A stretch of DNA of 64,000 nt from Halarcobacter mediterraneus. Its GTDB lineage: Bacteria; Campylobacterota; Campylobacteria; Campylobacterales; Arcobacteraceae. Made by a program: the position numbers and the translations under genes. The notes under the pieces are model-generated. The model was not told the origin of the DNA, ran no database searches, and saw only the letters and a program-made list of their open reading frames with translations. The stretch lies in assembly GCF_004116625.1 (NCBI RefSeq), contig NZ_NXIE01000004.1, positions 62,001 through 126,000 of the forward strand, written 5' to 3'. Positions 54,542-63,982 of this stretch are shown here, piece after piece (the stretch's first letter is position 1; every line of letters starts with the position of its first letter).

Positions 54542-54969
54542 AAAAAATTTTAAGATTTCTTCTTTTAAGTCTATTTTTTATACTTACTTTAATTTATTTC
54601 TTTCCCAAAGAAAATTTATACTTTTTAATGGAAGAAAAACTTCAAAAAGAAAAAATAGTAATTTCAAATGAAACTATCAATTTTGATTTTATAGGTTTTT
54701 CTTTAGAAGATTTTGATTTATATTATGATGGTATCAAAATAGCAAAAATTGATGACTTTGATATAACTTATTCTTTTTTTAATTTTAATAAAATATTAAT
54801 AAGTTCAAAAAGTAAAGAACTGGGGAATTTACAAGGTGAGTTTGATTTATTACAATTGAAATTTGAATCAAGTTTTAAACCAACAAGTAAAATTAAAACT
54901 AAGTATGGTTCTTTACTTGGTAAACTAAAAATGAAAAATGGAGCATATATTTATGAATATAAATTATAA
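54538..54969 (+). CDS. gspN: Type II secretion protein GspN-like
   Basis: A 143-residue protein with a signal anchor (about 5-23) and a beta-rich periplasmic part. Position after gspM and the NLYFLMEEKLQKEKIVISNE opening fit GspN. It is shorter than the E. coli type (about 250 residues). The assignment rests mainly on order. Confidence 0.6.
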   Translation: MKKILRFLLLSLFFILTLIYFFPKENLYFLMEEKLQKEKIVISNETINFDFIGFSLEDFDLYYDGIKIAKIDDFDITYSFFNFNKILISSKSKELGNLQGEFDLLQLKFESSFKPTSKIKTKYGSLLGKLKMKNGAYIYEYKL

Positions 54970-55771
54970 TAAAGTTTTCACTTTTTCAAAACCTTTATTT
55001 ATTTTATTGTTAATAAGCTATTTCATTTCAATGCTTTTTTTTATTTTTCTACCTAAAAGTAGTATTGAGTTTGAAGCAAGTAATGTAAATACTTTAACTT
55101 ATAATGAATATAAAGGCTTTTATTCACAAAGTTCAAATATAAATTTGGAAAATAGAACAAAAAAACAAGTAGGAAATATAAAAAAATTATCTGATTATAG
55201 ATTAAAAGCAATTTATGCAAAAGAGGATTTAAGTGGTTGGATAATTGTTGAAAATATAAAAAGTAATGATAGTCTTATTTTAGAACAGGATTCAAAATTA
55301 GATAATTATATTTTAAAAAAACTTTATAAAAATTATGTAGTCTTTTTAAGAGATGAAGTAGAGTATAAACTTGTTATTCCTGAAGATTCTAGTATTAAAT
55401 ATGAAATGCAAAGAATGAATAATAATATAAAAGAAAAAGTAATAGTAAATGGAAATAAAGTAAAACTTGAGAGAAGTTACTTAAATCAATATGTAACAAA
55501 TATTGAAAAAGTTTGGAATAATATAGCTATCTCAGACTATAAAATAAATGGAAAACTTGATGGATTTATAGTAAATAAAATAAATAAAAGCTCTGTCTTT
55601 GCTAAATTAGGTTTAAAAAAAGGGGATATTATTAAAAGTGTAAATGGAAATAAACTTAAGTCATATGCAGATGCTTTTAAAGTTTATAATAATATTAATA
55701 AAATTGATTATTTAAGTTTAGAAATACAAAGAAATAAAGAATTGATGGAGATATCATATGAAATTGATTAA
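54953..55771 (+). CDS. gspC: Type II secretion protein GspC with PDZ domain
   Basis: About 272 residues: a transmembrane helix (about 12-32), a homology region (about 85-165) and a C-terminal PDZ domain (about 190-270, with GFIVNKINKSSVFAKLGLKK and GDIIKSVNG). GspC links the inner platform to the secretin and helps select substrates. The start at 54953 is chosen because GGAG lies 9 bases upstream; an ATG at 54938 is also possible. Its first 17 bases overlap gspN. Confidence 0.88.
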   Translation: MNINYNKVFTFSKPLFILLLISYFISMLFFIFLPKSSIEFEASNVNTLTYNEYKGFYSQSSNINLENRTKKQVGNIKKLSDYRLKAIYAKEDLSGWIIVENIKSNDSLILEQDSKLDNYILKKLYKNYVVFLRDEVEYKLVIPEDSSIKYEMQRMNNNIKEKVIVNGNKVKLERSYLNQYVTNIEKVWNNIAISDYKINGKLDGFIVNKINKSSVFAKLGLKKGDIIKSVNGNKLKSYADAFKVYNNINKIDYLSLEIQRNKELMEISYEID

Positions 55772-57713
55772 AGTTTTTGCAAGTTTAATTTTACTTGTTA
55801 GTATAAGTTATGCAAGTGAAGAAAAAATAAGTGTAAATTTTAAAGATTTGCAAATAATGCAGTTAGTTAAATTAACTTCTAAAATTATAGATAAAAATAT
55901 TTTGCTTACAGATAAAATACAAGGAAAAGTTGATTTTATTTCAAATAAACCAGTTACAAAAAAAGAATTAATAGATATTTTGATTTTTGTTTTAGAGTCA
56001 AAAGGTTTTACCTTAATTCAAAATGATAATATATTAAGAATAGTAAAACTAAATGAAAGTGCAAAACAAAATGTTCCTGTAGTTACTAATAATACAAAAG
56101 ATAAATATAATCAAATGGTAACTCAAATAGTTTCAGTTAGAAATGTAAATGTAGATTATACAGCTTCAAAAGTTAGGCATCTAATTTCTAAGAATGCAAA
56201 ACTGGTTACAAATAAAGATTCGAATACTCTTGTAATAACAGACTTTTTAAATAATATTCAAACTATAAAAAAAGTAGTAAATTCTATGAGTTATGGTGCC
56301 AAAAAAAATATGGATACAATAGTTTTACAAAATATTTCAGCAGTAGAAGCTAAAAAAAATTTAGATGCAATTGCAAAATCTTTATATGATGTGAAAGTTG
56401 AAACACAAAAAATTGATATTGTTGCAAACAAAGATAATAATTCTTTAGTTTTTGTAGGAAATAAAAAAAATATAAATTATTTAAAAAACTATATAAAAAA
56501 GATTGATACAAATGATTCTTTAATAAAAAGAGTTATTGAAGTTTATCCTTTGAAAAATGTTGAAGCAGTAAATGTTATAAAAATTATTGATGGAATAATT
56601 GGAAAGAAAAAATATATAGATGAAAATGATAAGCCTTTATCATCTGTTGATGAGGAGTCAAACTCTATAGTAATAATGGGACCAAGTTCAGAAGTAGAAT
56701 ATATAAAGATTTTATTGGCTCAACTTGATAAAGAAAAAGCACAAGTTTATGTAAAAGCAAGAATTATTGAACTTAATGATAATAAATTAGATGAAATAGG
56801 TGTTAAATATGGTATTTTTGGAGGAAATGCTGGAAGTGATGGTTTGGCAACATTTTCTTCAACTTTAAATGGTGGTTCATCAATTGCAAGTATTCCACAG
56901 GGGTTTGAACTGGATATTCCAGAACTTAGTTCAGGATTAGCTTTAGGTGCATCAATTTCTTTATTAAATAGTGATGGAGCTTTAGATATTGTTTCTGAAC
57001 CTTCAGTTTTAGCAATTGACAATAAAGAAAGTTCTATTTATGTAGGGGAGACTATTTCTATTAAAACTTCATCTACTACAACAGATGGTGGAAATACAAA
57101 TGATAATTATCAAAGAGAAGATGTAGGACTTACTTTAAAAGTAAAACCAAGAATTTCAAATGATAATAAAGTAACTTTAGAAATAAATACTATTTTAGAA
57201 GATGTAAAAACAACTGCAACAAATAGTGGAAATGCAGACACTTCAAAAAAAGAAGTAATAACATCAGCTATTGTAAATAATGGTGAATCTGTAATCATAG
57301 GTGGATTAATTCAAGATAAAGAAGAAGAAACAGAAGATAAAATCCCTCTTTTAGGGGATATTCCTCTTTTAGGATATGCTTTTAAGAATACAAATACAAA
57401 TATAGCTAAAAAAAGTCTTGTAGTAATAGTGACTCCTTATATAGTTCCTAAATCAAAAGATTTAACTTTTGTAAGAAATCAATTAGCAAAACTAAAAGCT
57501 TTAGAAGATAGATTTTTAGAAAAATCACTAATTAGATTAAAAGAAGAACAAATAAAAAAAATACAAGAAAAGAGAAAGTTTAAAGAAAGAATGAAAGAAC
57601 TTGACGAGGAATTAGGAAATAAAGAAAAAAGATATGTTAAAGAAGATAATGATGAATTAACACCAAGTCAAGTACAACATCAAAAGATTCTTAAAGAACA
57701 GTTTGGAATGTAA
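55758..57713 (+). CDS. gspD: Type II secretion secretin GspD
   Basis: The 651-residue outer-membrane channel subunit. Signal peptide (about 1-19), N0 domain (about 23-95), three N-type domains (about 115-330) and the secretin C-domain (about 335-580), with ISLLNSDGALDIVSEPSVLAIDN and VIIGGLIQDKEEETEDKIPLLG. Beyond it lies a charged, helical tail of about 90 residues. Overlaps gspC by 14 bases. No separate pilotin is visible. Confidence 0.95.
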   Translation: MKLIKVFASLILLVSISYASEEKISVNFKDLQIMQLVKLTSKIIDKNILLTDKIQGKVDFISNKPVTKKELIDILIFVLESKGFTLIQNDNILRIVKLNESAKQNVPVVTNNTKDKYNQMVTQIVSVRNVNVDYTASKVRHLISKNAKLVTNKDSNTLVITDFLNNIQTIKKVVNSMSYGAKKNMDTIVLQNISAVEAKKNLDAIAKSLYDVKVETQKIDIVANKDNNSLVFVGNKKNINYLKNYIKKIDTNDSLIKRVIEVYPLKNVEAVNVIKIIDGIIGKKKYIDENDKPLSSVDEESNSIVIMGPSSEVEYIKILLAQLDKEKAQVYVKARIIELNDNKLDEIGVKYGIFGGNAGSDGLATFSSTLNGGSSIASIPQGFELDIPELSSGLALGASISLLNSDGALDIVSEPSVLAIDNKESSIYVGETISIKTSSTTTDGGNTNDNYQREDVGLTLKVKPRISNDNKVTLEINTILEDVKTTATNSGNADTSKKEVITSAIVNNGESVIIGGLIQDKEEETEDKIPLLGDIPLLGYAFKNTNTNIAKKSLVVIVTPYIVPKSKDLTFVRNQLAKLKALEDRFLEKSLIRLKEEQIKKIQEKRKFKERMKELDEELGNKEKRYVKEDNDELTPSQVQHQKILKEQFGM

Positions 57714-57714
57714 A

Positions 57715-59220
57715 ATGCAAATAAATGAAATCCACAACACTAAATTACTCCCTTATGAAGAGATAAAAAACTATGAAGTTGCTTTAAAAAATTTTGTTCT
57801 TTTTACTCAGATAAATGATGAAATAGTAATAGCAATAAATAAAGAACATATGAGTTTGTCTTTAGATTATTTATCAAAATGTAATTTAGAGTATGAAATT
57901 ATATTTTTAGATGAAATCTCTTATGAAAAGCTTTATAATAAGTTTTTAGAAATAAAAACTGATAAAGAAATGAGTGCAATTCAACAAGAACAAGAAGATG
58001 CAATTTTAGAAGAAGAGGATTTTTCAGTAAGTGAATTTTTAAAAGTAGGAAGTGATATCCTAACTTCAGAAGAATCAGCACCTATTATCAAGTTTGTAAA
58101 TTCACTTTTTTATCAAGCAATTAAGAAAAAATCTTCAGATATACATATAGAAATGCATGAGCAAAAAGCAGAAGTTAGATATAGAGTTGATGGAGTTTTA
58201 GTAAAACATATAGAACTTGATAAAAATATTATGTCTTTGGTGATTTCAAGAATTAAAGTTATTTCAAACCTTGATATTAGTGAAAAAAGAGTACCTCAAG
58301 ATGGAAGAACTCAAATTAAAATTGCAGGAAAAACTTTAGATATTAGGGTTTCTATTTTACCTACTTTTTATGGAGAAAGAGTAGTTATGAGAATTTTAAT
58401 GCAAAGTGATGAGCTTTTAAGTTTATCTGAGCTTGGTTTTGCAAAACATATTACAGAGGAACTTAGTACATTAGTAGAAAACTCATATGGAATGATATTA
58501 GTAACTGGACCAACAGGAAGTGGTAAATCAACAACTTTACACTCATTATTACATCAAGTAGTTAGTGAAGAAAAAAATATTATTACAGTAGAAGACCCTG
58601 TTGAATATAAATCAAATGAATTTTCTCAAATACAAGTAAATGAAAAAGTAGGTTTAACTTTTGCATCAGGACTTAGGTCAATTTTAAGACAAGATCCAGA
58701 TATTATAATGTTAGGTGAAATTAGGGATAAGCAAACAGCTTCTACTTCAGTTCAAGCAGCATTAACAGGACACTTGCTTTTTTCAACACTTCATACAAAT
58801 AGGGCCCCTGCAGCAATTACTAGACTTATTGATATGGGAGTAGAGAAATTTTTAATTTCTTCTTCTTTATTAGCTGTGCTTGCTCAAAGATTAGTTAGAA
58901 AGCTTTGTGATGATTGTAAATGTGAAGATGAATCTACAGCTTCCCATGAAGTATTTGGCTTATCTAAAGATGACAAAATATACAAAAGTGTAGGATGTAA
59001 ATCTTGTAATTACACTGGATACGCAGGAAGAGTTGCTATTGGAGAACTTTTTGTAATTGATGAAGAAATAAAAGAGTATTTAAAAGGTGATGTTGATGAT
59101 AATACTTTAATGAAACTTGCCACAAAAAATGGAATGAAACCAATATTTGAACAAATAAAACAAATGGTAAAAGAAGGTAAAACTTCTGTTGATGAGGCAA
59201 TAAGAATAGGTATAAAATAG
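57715..59220 (+). CDS. gspE: Type II secretion ATPase GspE
   Basis: The hexameric cytosolic motor. About 501 residues: N1E region (about 1-130), then the ATPase core with KKSSDIHIEMHEQKAEVRYR, Walker A GPTGSGKSTT, VEDPVEYK, Walker B PDIIMLGEIRD and ALTGHLLFSTLHTN. A zinc tetracysteine pair (CDDC about 400 and CKSC about 430) is present. ATG at 57715 lies 1 base after the gspD stop and is preferred to an in-frame TTG inside gspD. Confidence 0.95.
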   Translation: MQINEIHNTKLLPYEEIKNYEVALKNFVLFTQINDEIVIAINKEHMSLSLDYLSKCNLEYEIIFLDEISYEKLYNKFLEIKTDKEMSAIQQEQEDAILEEEDFSVSEFLKVGSDILTSEESAPIIKFVNSLFYQAIKKKSSDIHIEMHEQKAEVRYRVDGVLVKHIELDKNIMSLVISRIKVISNLDISEKRVPQDGRTQIKIAGKTLDIRVSILPTFYGERVVMRILMQSDELLSLSELGFAKHITEELSTLVENSYGMILVTGPTGSGKSTTLHSLLHQVVSEEKNIITVEDPVEYKSNEFSQIQVNEKVGLTFASGLRSILRQDPDIIMLGEIRDKQTASTSVQAALTGHLLFSTLHTNRAPAAITRLIDMGVEKFLISSSLLAVLAQRLVRKLCDDCKCEDESTASHEVFGLSKDDKIYKSVGCKSCNYTGYAGRVAIGELFVIDEEIKEYLKGDVDDNTLMKLATKNGMKPIFEQIKQMVKEGKTSVDEAIRIGIK

Positions 59221-59615
59221 TGAAAAAGTCTTTTTCTTTAATGGAAGTTATCATTGCAACTGCACTTTTGTCAACCGCTTTACTTGCCTTAATTCAGTCA
59301 GGAAATAATTCTCTTAACTTTATAGAGAAATCTGAAAAGACAAAAAAAGAAAAAGAATATTTGCAAATAGCATTAGACACTAAGCCCTTTTCAAATAGAA
59401 ACGAAAATATATATTTAGATAAAGAATTCAGTAACTTAGATGATGATTTACGTTTAGAATTAAAAAAAATAAAAATAAAAGTAAAAGAAGAGCTTCTTTC
59501 TAAAGAGGATATAAAACTTGATAATTTTTCTTTTACTTTGAATAAAACAAAAACTGAGTATTTAGTTGATGAAAAAGTGAAAAAAAATATTTATAGAATA
59601 AAGATATCATTTTGA
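59220..59615 (+). CDS. gspI: Type II secretion minor pseudopilin GspI-like
   Basis: A 131-residue pseudopilin with signal KKSFSLMEVIIATALLSTAL (Ser before the cut, Glu+5). Length and position before gspJ fit GspI. GTG start shares the last base of the gspE stop. Confidence 0.75.
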   Translation: MKKSFSLMEVIIATALLSTALLALIQSGNNSLNFIEKSEKTKKEKEYLQIALDTKPFSNRNENIYLDKEFSNLDDDLRLELKKIKIKVKEELLSKEDIKLDNFSFTLNKTKTEYLVDEKVKKNIYRIKISF

Positions 59616-60121
59616 AAAAAGCATTTACTCTTTTAGAAGTTGTTATTTCAGTTACTATATTTTTGATTATTTTAACTGTATTGTATAAAGTATTAGATGA
59701 TACAAAATCAATGAATAAAAATATTGGTAAATACTTACAGCAGGATATAAATACTAATGAACTTTATAAAATTTTAGTAGAAGATATTGCAGAAGCTAAA
59801 GAAGATACTATAAAACTACAACAAGTTAAAGATGAAAACTATCTTATAACTTTTGAGTCTTTTAATACTTATCACAATGCCTTTTATACAAATATAACTT
59901 ACCTTTTATCAAAAGAGAATAATCTTATAAGAGTAGAAAGTAAAAATAAATTTGAAAGAAATAAAATAAATGAAAACTTCTTTGAGACTTCTTATATAGA
60001 TATTGTGCAAAAAAATGTTAAAAAGTTTCAAGTTTTTAAAAAAGCTGATAAAATATTATTTTCAATAACATTAAAGAATAATAAAAGAGAACTTTTTACA
60101 ACATTTATAATGGGGAACTAA
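59612..60121 (+). CDS. gspJ: Type II secretion minor pseudopilin GspJ-like
   Basis: A 169-residue pseudopilin with KKAFTLLEVVISVTIFLIIL (Glu+5) and a beta-rich C-terminal domain matching GspJ size. TTG start overlaps the gspI stop by 4 bases (TTGA). Confidence 0.78.
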   Translation: MKKAFTLLEVVISVTIFLIILTVLYKVLDDTKSMNKNIGKYLQQDINTNELYKILVEDIAEAKEDTIKLQQVKDENYLITFESFNTYHNAFYTNITYLLSKENNLIRVESKNKFERNKINENFFETSYIDIVQKNVKKFQVFKKADKILFSITLKNNKRELFTTFIMGN

Positions 60122-60122
60122 A

Positions 60123-60686
60123 ATGAAGAAATATCTAATAATCTTTATACTTTTTATTAGTATATTAAGTGCAAATACACAAACACAAACTCAAAAACCA
60201 TCAGAATTAGAACTCTTTTTATTTAAAATTGGTTTTGAAGCTTTATTAAATGATGTTGATGAAACTAAGCAAAAAACCGATTTAAACGAAGAAGATATAA
60301 AAGAGTTAAAACAAAAAGTTACTTTACTTATGGATGAGGTTTATAAAGAAAAAACTTCTTTAGAAAATAAGAATAATAATGAAGATATTGATAAATTAAA
60401 AGAGGAAATAAAACTCTTAAAAAAAGAGTTGATCCAGTTTAAAAATAGAAACAATATAGAAATTAAAGAAAAGAAAGTTTTTGTACCTAAAAAAAATAGT
60501 ATAAAATATAAGAATTATATAGTTGCAACAAATATTGCAAATATATATACCTTACCTAATGCAAATTCTCAAAAAATAGATAAAGTAAAAAGAAATACTG
60601 TTTTAAAGATAGAAAGATGTGATAGATTTGGTTGGTGTAAGTTTTATCAAGAAGAAAAATATATACAACAGTTTTTATTAAAATAA
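60123..60686 (+). CDS. Periplasmic coiled-coil/SH3-like protein at the end of the T2SS operon
   Basis: A 187-residue secreted protein: signal peptide (about 1-18), a coiled coil (about 45-115) and a C-terminal SH3-like fold (about 138-185, NIANIYTLPNANSQKIDKV and VLKIERCDRFGWCKFYQ) with two nearby cysteines. It starts 1 base after gspJ and shares its transcript. SH3-like domains often bind peptidoglycan, so a role in anchoring the secretin or locally opening the wall is possible; unproven. Confidence 0.6.
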   Translation: MKKYLIIFILFISILSANTQTQTQKPSELELFLFKIGFEALLNDVDETKQKTDLNEEDIKELKQKVTLLMDEVYKEKTSLENKNNNEDIDKLKEEIKLLKKELIQFKNRNNIEIKEKKVFVPKKNSIKYKNYIVATNIANIYTLPNANSQKIDKVKRNTVLKIERCDRFGWCKFYQEEKYIQQFLLK

Positions 60687-60710
60687 AAAATAAAGCCTAA
60701 GCTTTATTTT
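60687..60710. terminator. Bidirectional terminator after the T2SS operon
   Basis: Perfect 10-bp stem (60687-60696 with 60701-60710) with a 4-base loop CTAA and T-rich flanks, at the junction with the convergent globin gene. Confidence 0.8.
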
Positions 60711-61141
60711 TCATCATTAGTATTCATCATCCAAATTGAAAATATATCAATATAGTTCCAAAAAGATTGTTTAAGCTCTTCGTCTAATTCAAGAGTATTT
60801 AAAACCATAATATATGATTCTAACCAAATTCTTCTAGCTTCTTGTGTAATTGCAAAAGGCATATGTCTAGCAACCATTCTTGGAGCACCTCTACTCATAT
60901 CAAAATATCTAGGTCCTCCACAAATTTGAATAAAGAAATCAGCAGAATGTTTTTTTGCCATTTCAAAACCCTCCTCAGTTGGAGGGAAAAGTCCTCTAAT
61001 ATTACTTTGTTTTAATAAATCATAATGGTCTGAAACCATTTTTCTCATACCTTCTTCACCTAAAGCTTCTAGTATTTTTGGATTTGGTAAAGAAACTTGA
61101 GGTCTAGTTCCTATTTGAGCAGGAGTTATATTATATTGCAT
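60704..61141 (-). CDS. Truncated hemoglobin
   Basis: A 145-residue 2-over-2 globin. A short N-terminal extension precedes the helices. KHSADFFIQICGGPRYFDMS, VARHMPFAITQEARRIWLESY contains the proximal His and the G-helix Trp typical of group II-like truncated hemoglobins. Such proteins bind O2 and may detoxify NO or peroxide in microaerobes. Single gene with a terminator. Confidence 0.85.
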   Translation of the reverse strand: MQYNITPAQIGTRPQVSLPNPKILEALGEEGMRKMVSDHYDLLKQSNIRGLFPPTEEGFEMAKKHSADFFIQICGGPRYFDMSRGAPRMVARHMPFAITQEARRIWLESYIMVLNTLELDEELKQSFWNYIDIFSIWMMNTNDEK

Positions 61142-61311
61142 TTTGTATCCTATTTGAAGTTTTGAAAAATATACAATAATATATTTATAAGTTTTAGAAA
61201 ATTTCAGAACTAAATTTTATTTTTTATTAAAATACTATTTTAAAAATAACAATAATTTAAACTAAACAAGCTAAAATTTTACTTTTAAATATAATAAATA
61301 AGGATATAAAA

Positions 61312-62088
61312 TTGAAAAAAATAAAATACTATAGTTTAGTTTCATTTTTTACTTTAGGTTTAGTATTAAGTGGTTGTCAAGAATCAAGTGATTCAGATAA
61401 AACAGCAATAGTTCACAATGGAACTGAGTATAAAGTGATAACTTCTCCAATTACTGGAAAACAATGGTTAGATAGAAATTTAGGTGCTACTTCTGTATGT
61501 ACTAAATCAAGAGATGAGTTCAAATCTGATAAAGAATATATTGCAGACCAAGGAGCTTGTTTTGGTGATTTATATCAATGGGGAAGATTAAAAGATGGAC
61601 ATGAAAAAATCAATAGTGATTCATCAAAAAACTTAAGGGCAGATGATATAACAAATGCTGGGAATAGTTTTATTACAGTGACTTCTAGTCCTTATGATTG
61701 GACTAGTCTTGATAGTAATGGTAATTTAAGAAAAACTCAATGGAGTAAAACTGATGGAAGTTCAGTTTGTCCGATAGGTTTTAGAGTACCAACAATTCAA
61801 GAATTAAGATCTGAAACAGTAGATTATTATAAAAAAATAGATGAAGAAGTAGGTGCAGTAAAGGTCATAAATAGAGATACAGCTTTTAGAAACTTTTTAA
61901 AAATGCCAACAACAGGTTATAGAAATGGAAGACATGCAGGATTAAGTTATCAAGGTGCTTATGGTCATATTTGGTCAACTTCCGTAAATGCAAATAGGTC
62001 TGTTTATTTAAATTTTACAAAAAAAGATGCAGGTGAATATAAAATGTTTAGAGAAACAGGTTTTTCAGTTAGATGTATTAAAGGTTAA
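61312..62088 (+). CDS. FISUMP-domain lipoprotein
   Basis: A 258-residue lipoprotein with lipobox VLSGC (Cys near 22). The rest is one Fibrobacter succinogenes major-paralogous (FISUMP) domain: GKQWLDRNLGA, GDLYQWGR, CPIGFRVPTIQELR, GYRNG, GHIWSTS and terminal FSVRCIKG. The fold is related to C-type lectin-like domains; function is unknown. TTG start with AAGGA upstream. Single gene. Confidence 0.85.
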   Translation: MKKIKYYSLVSFFTLGLVLSGCQESSDSDKTAIVHNGTEYKVITSPITGKQWLDRNLGATSVCTKSRDEFKSDKEYIADQGACFGDLYQWGRLKDGHEKINSDSSKNLRADDITNAGNSFITVTSSPYDWTSLDSNGNLRKTQWSKTDGSSVCPIGFRVPTIQELRSETVDYYKKIDEEVGAVKVINRDTAFRNFLKMPTTGYRNGRHAGLSYQGAYGHIWSTSVNANRSVYLNFTKKDAGEYKMFRETGFSVRCIKG

Positions 62089-62114
62089 AATAAGAAGATT
62101 ATTCTTCTTATTTT
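62087..62114. terminator. Bidirectional terminator
   Basis: Perfect 12-bp A/T-rich stem (62087-62098 with 62103-62114) with a 4-base loop, covering the stop codons of both convergent genes. Confidence 0.8.
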
Positions 62115-63982
62115 ATATAGTTAGACTTTTTATCTTCTTTGTCTAATTCTTGTCCTATTTCTTTATATCTATTGAAGTAAAACTCTACAAAAGCTTTGAT
62201 TTTTGAATCACTAGGCATAAAGTATTTTGACTCTTTTTTAGCAAATCTTTCTAAAAACTGTGTGGCATCTTTTTTATCTAAATAGTGTTTTGCTAAATCT
62301 GTATATGTTTTTTCATACCATTGCTTTAACTCTTCTATTTTACAAACAGATAGGTCAATATTTAATTTTTCATTTTCAAAATCTAAGATACCAACTGTAA
62401 ATAAACCTGATAAGTGAATTAAACCTTCACAATAATATGGTTGTACTTCATCAACTTCCATCCAGCCTATAAGTCCTACAGCTCTTTTAACTAGGTCTAT
62501 TAAAACTTGTTCTTCTAACTCTTTTTCATCGTTTTGAGTATCTAAGAAAAATGAAATAAGTCCACCAGTTGTAGCTTTAAACTCTTCTATGTTTTTAAAG
62601 TTTCCTGTTTCATTCATGAGAGTTTCTGTTTCATCATCACACCATAAAATATGTCCATATTCATGTCCAATTGTACTTATATCATAAACTTGATGCCATT
62701 TATCAGTTTCATTAAATAAAAATTCTCTATCTTTTGTAAGAAGTTTTTGCCCAAAAATCTCTTGACTTAGTTTTAAAAATGGTTTAGCTCTTGATATTTG
62801 CAATATCTCATCTGAAAATGCAAATATCTTTTTACCTTCTTCTTTTGATACTATTTCATCATTTGGTACAACTTGTGCTGAAAAAAGTCCATTAAATTCA
62901 GCCCCAAAAAACAGTGCAGGTCTTCCAATATATAATTGAACCTTATCAAGTGATTTTAGTGAAAAGTCATAAGTTGCTTTATATTCATCACTTTGTTCAA
63001 TATTATCAAAAATTTTTGCAAAGGCAGATTTGATTTTATTTACTCTGTGGTCATTTTGTGCAAAATGTGGATTTGTAAGTCTAATATCCCATTCTAATGC
63101 AACTGCTTTTCTAAAATGATCTTCATAGTATTCTAAAGGATGTCCTATTTGAACTGGAGATTTGATTTTCATCCAAGCTCTATCTACATCAGCCCATTTC
63201 TCAACAAGAAGATGGGTTTTATTTTCAGAAAAGGCTTTTATAAGTGATTGAATATAAAGAATATAATCCCATTTTTGACCAAATTCTTCATCTTCTAGTT
63301 CTATTAATCTTTGTTCAAAGTTTTCTAAAGCATCAACAACTTCTGTTGTTTGTTTTTTGAAGCTATCAATATATGCTTTACTTTTATAGGTATCCTTTTC
63401 TTTTACAAGTGCAGAATAAGATCTATCTGCTTCAATGTTATTATGCCCTAAATCAAATAGTTTATGTTTTTTTAGATATTCAAAAACTTTTGTTTCATTT
63501 CCATCAAACATATTTAAAAGCTCTTTATTTACACCATTTATAATATGTGCAGTCCATGAACTTTGCCAAGATGACATTTTAAGACCAACATTATAAACAC
63601 CTGTAAAAATTTCTTGGTAAAAAGGTGTTAAAAGATTATTATGTTTTATATAATCAATTGTATTTTTATGCTTTTCATGCCAAAAATCTCTTACAAAACA
63701 ATAAGCTTTTTCTTGTAAATCTATAATCTCTTTTTCATTTTTACCTATTTTTTTAAGTACCTGAACTAAAGAATCATCTCTTAAGTTTACAAGTCTTGTT
63801 ACAAGTGCAAGTCTTAAGTTTGAATCAAGTTCTAAATTTAAAGTTTTAGCAAACTCATCAATAATTGTTAGTTTGTCATATTCTTCATCTTCTAAATATG
63901 TTATTAATTTATTAGTATTGTTTTTTTGTAAATCTAAATATTCATATAGTTTTATTAAATCATTTAAAAATTTATCAGTCAT
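62108..63982 (-). CDS. ciaB: CiaB-family protein with HEYGH metallopeptidase-like motif
   Basis: A 624-residue cytosolic-looking protein without signal peptide. Length and overall character match the CiaB 'invasion antigen B' family of Campylobacter and Arcobacter. In the C-terminal third, ISTIGHEYGHILW contains HExxH with a downstream IEEFKATTGG glutamate, the arrangement of gluzincin metallopeptidases. This suggests a peptidase or a descendant of one; the reported secretion role of CiaB is separate literature and not shown here. AAGGA precedes the ATG at 63982. Confidence 0.7.
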   Translation of the reverse strand: MTDKFLNDLIKLYEYLDLQKNNTNKLITYLEDEEYDKLTIIDEFAKTLNLELDSNLRLALVTRLVNLRDDSLVQVLKKIGKNEKEIIDLQEKAYCFVRDFWHEKHKNTIDYIKHNNLLTPFYQEIFTGVYNVGLKMSSWQSSWTAHIINGVNKELLNMFDGNETKVFEYLKKHKLFDLGHNNIEADRSYSALVKEKDTYKSKAYIDSFKKQTTEVVDALENFEQRLIELEDEEFGQKWDYILYIQSLIKAFSENKTHLLVEKWADVDRAWMKIKSPVQIGHPLEYYEDHFRKAVALEWDIRLTNPHFAQNDHRVNKIKSAFAKIFDNIEQSDEYKATYDFSLKSLDKVQLYIGRPALFFGAEFNGLFSAQVVPNDEIVSKEEGKKIFAFSDEILQISRAKPFLKLSQEIFGQKLLTKDREFLFNETDKWHQVYDISTIGHEYGHILWCDDETETLMNETGNFKNIEEFKATTGGLISFFLDTQNDEKELEEQVLIDLVKRAVGLIGWMEVDEVQPYYCEGLIHLSGLFTVGILDFENEKLNIDLSVCKIEELKQWYEKTYTDLAKHYLDKKDATQFLERFAKKESKYFMPSDSKIKAFVEFYFNRYKEIGQELDKEDKKSNYIK

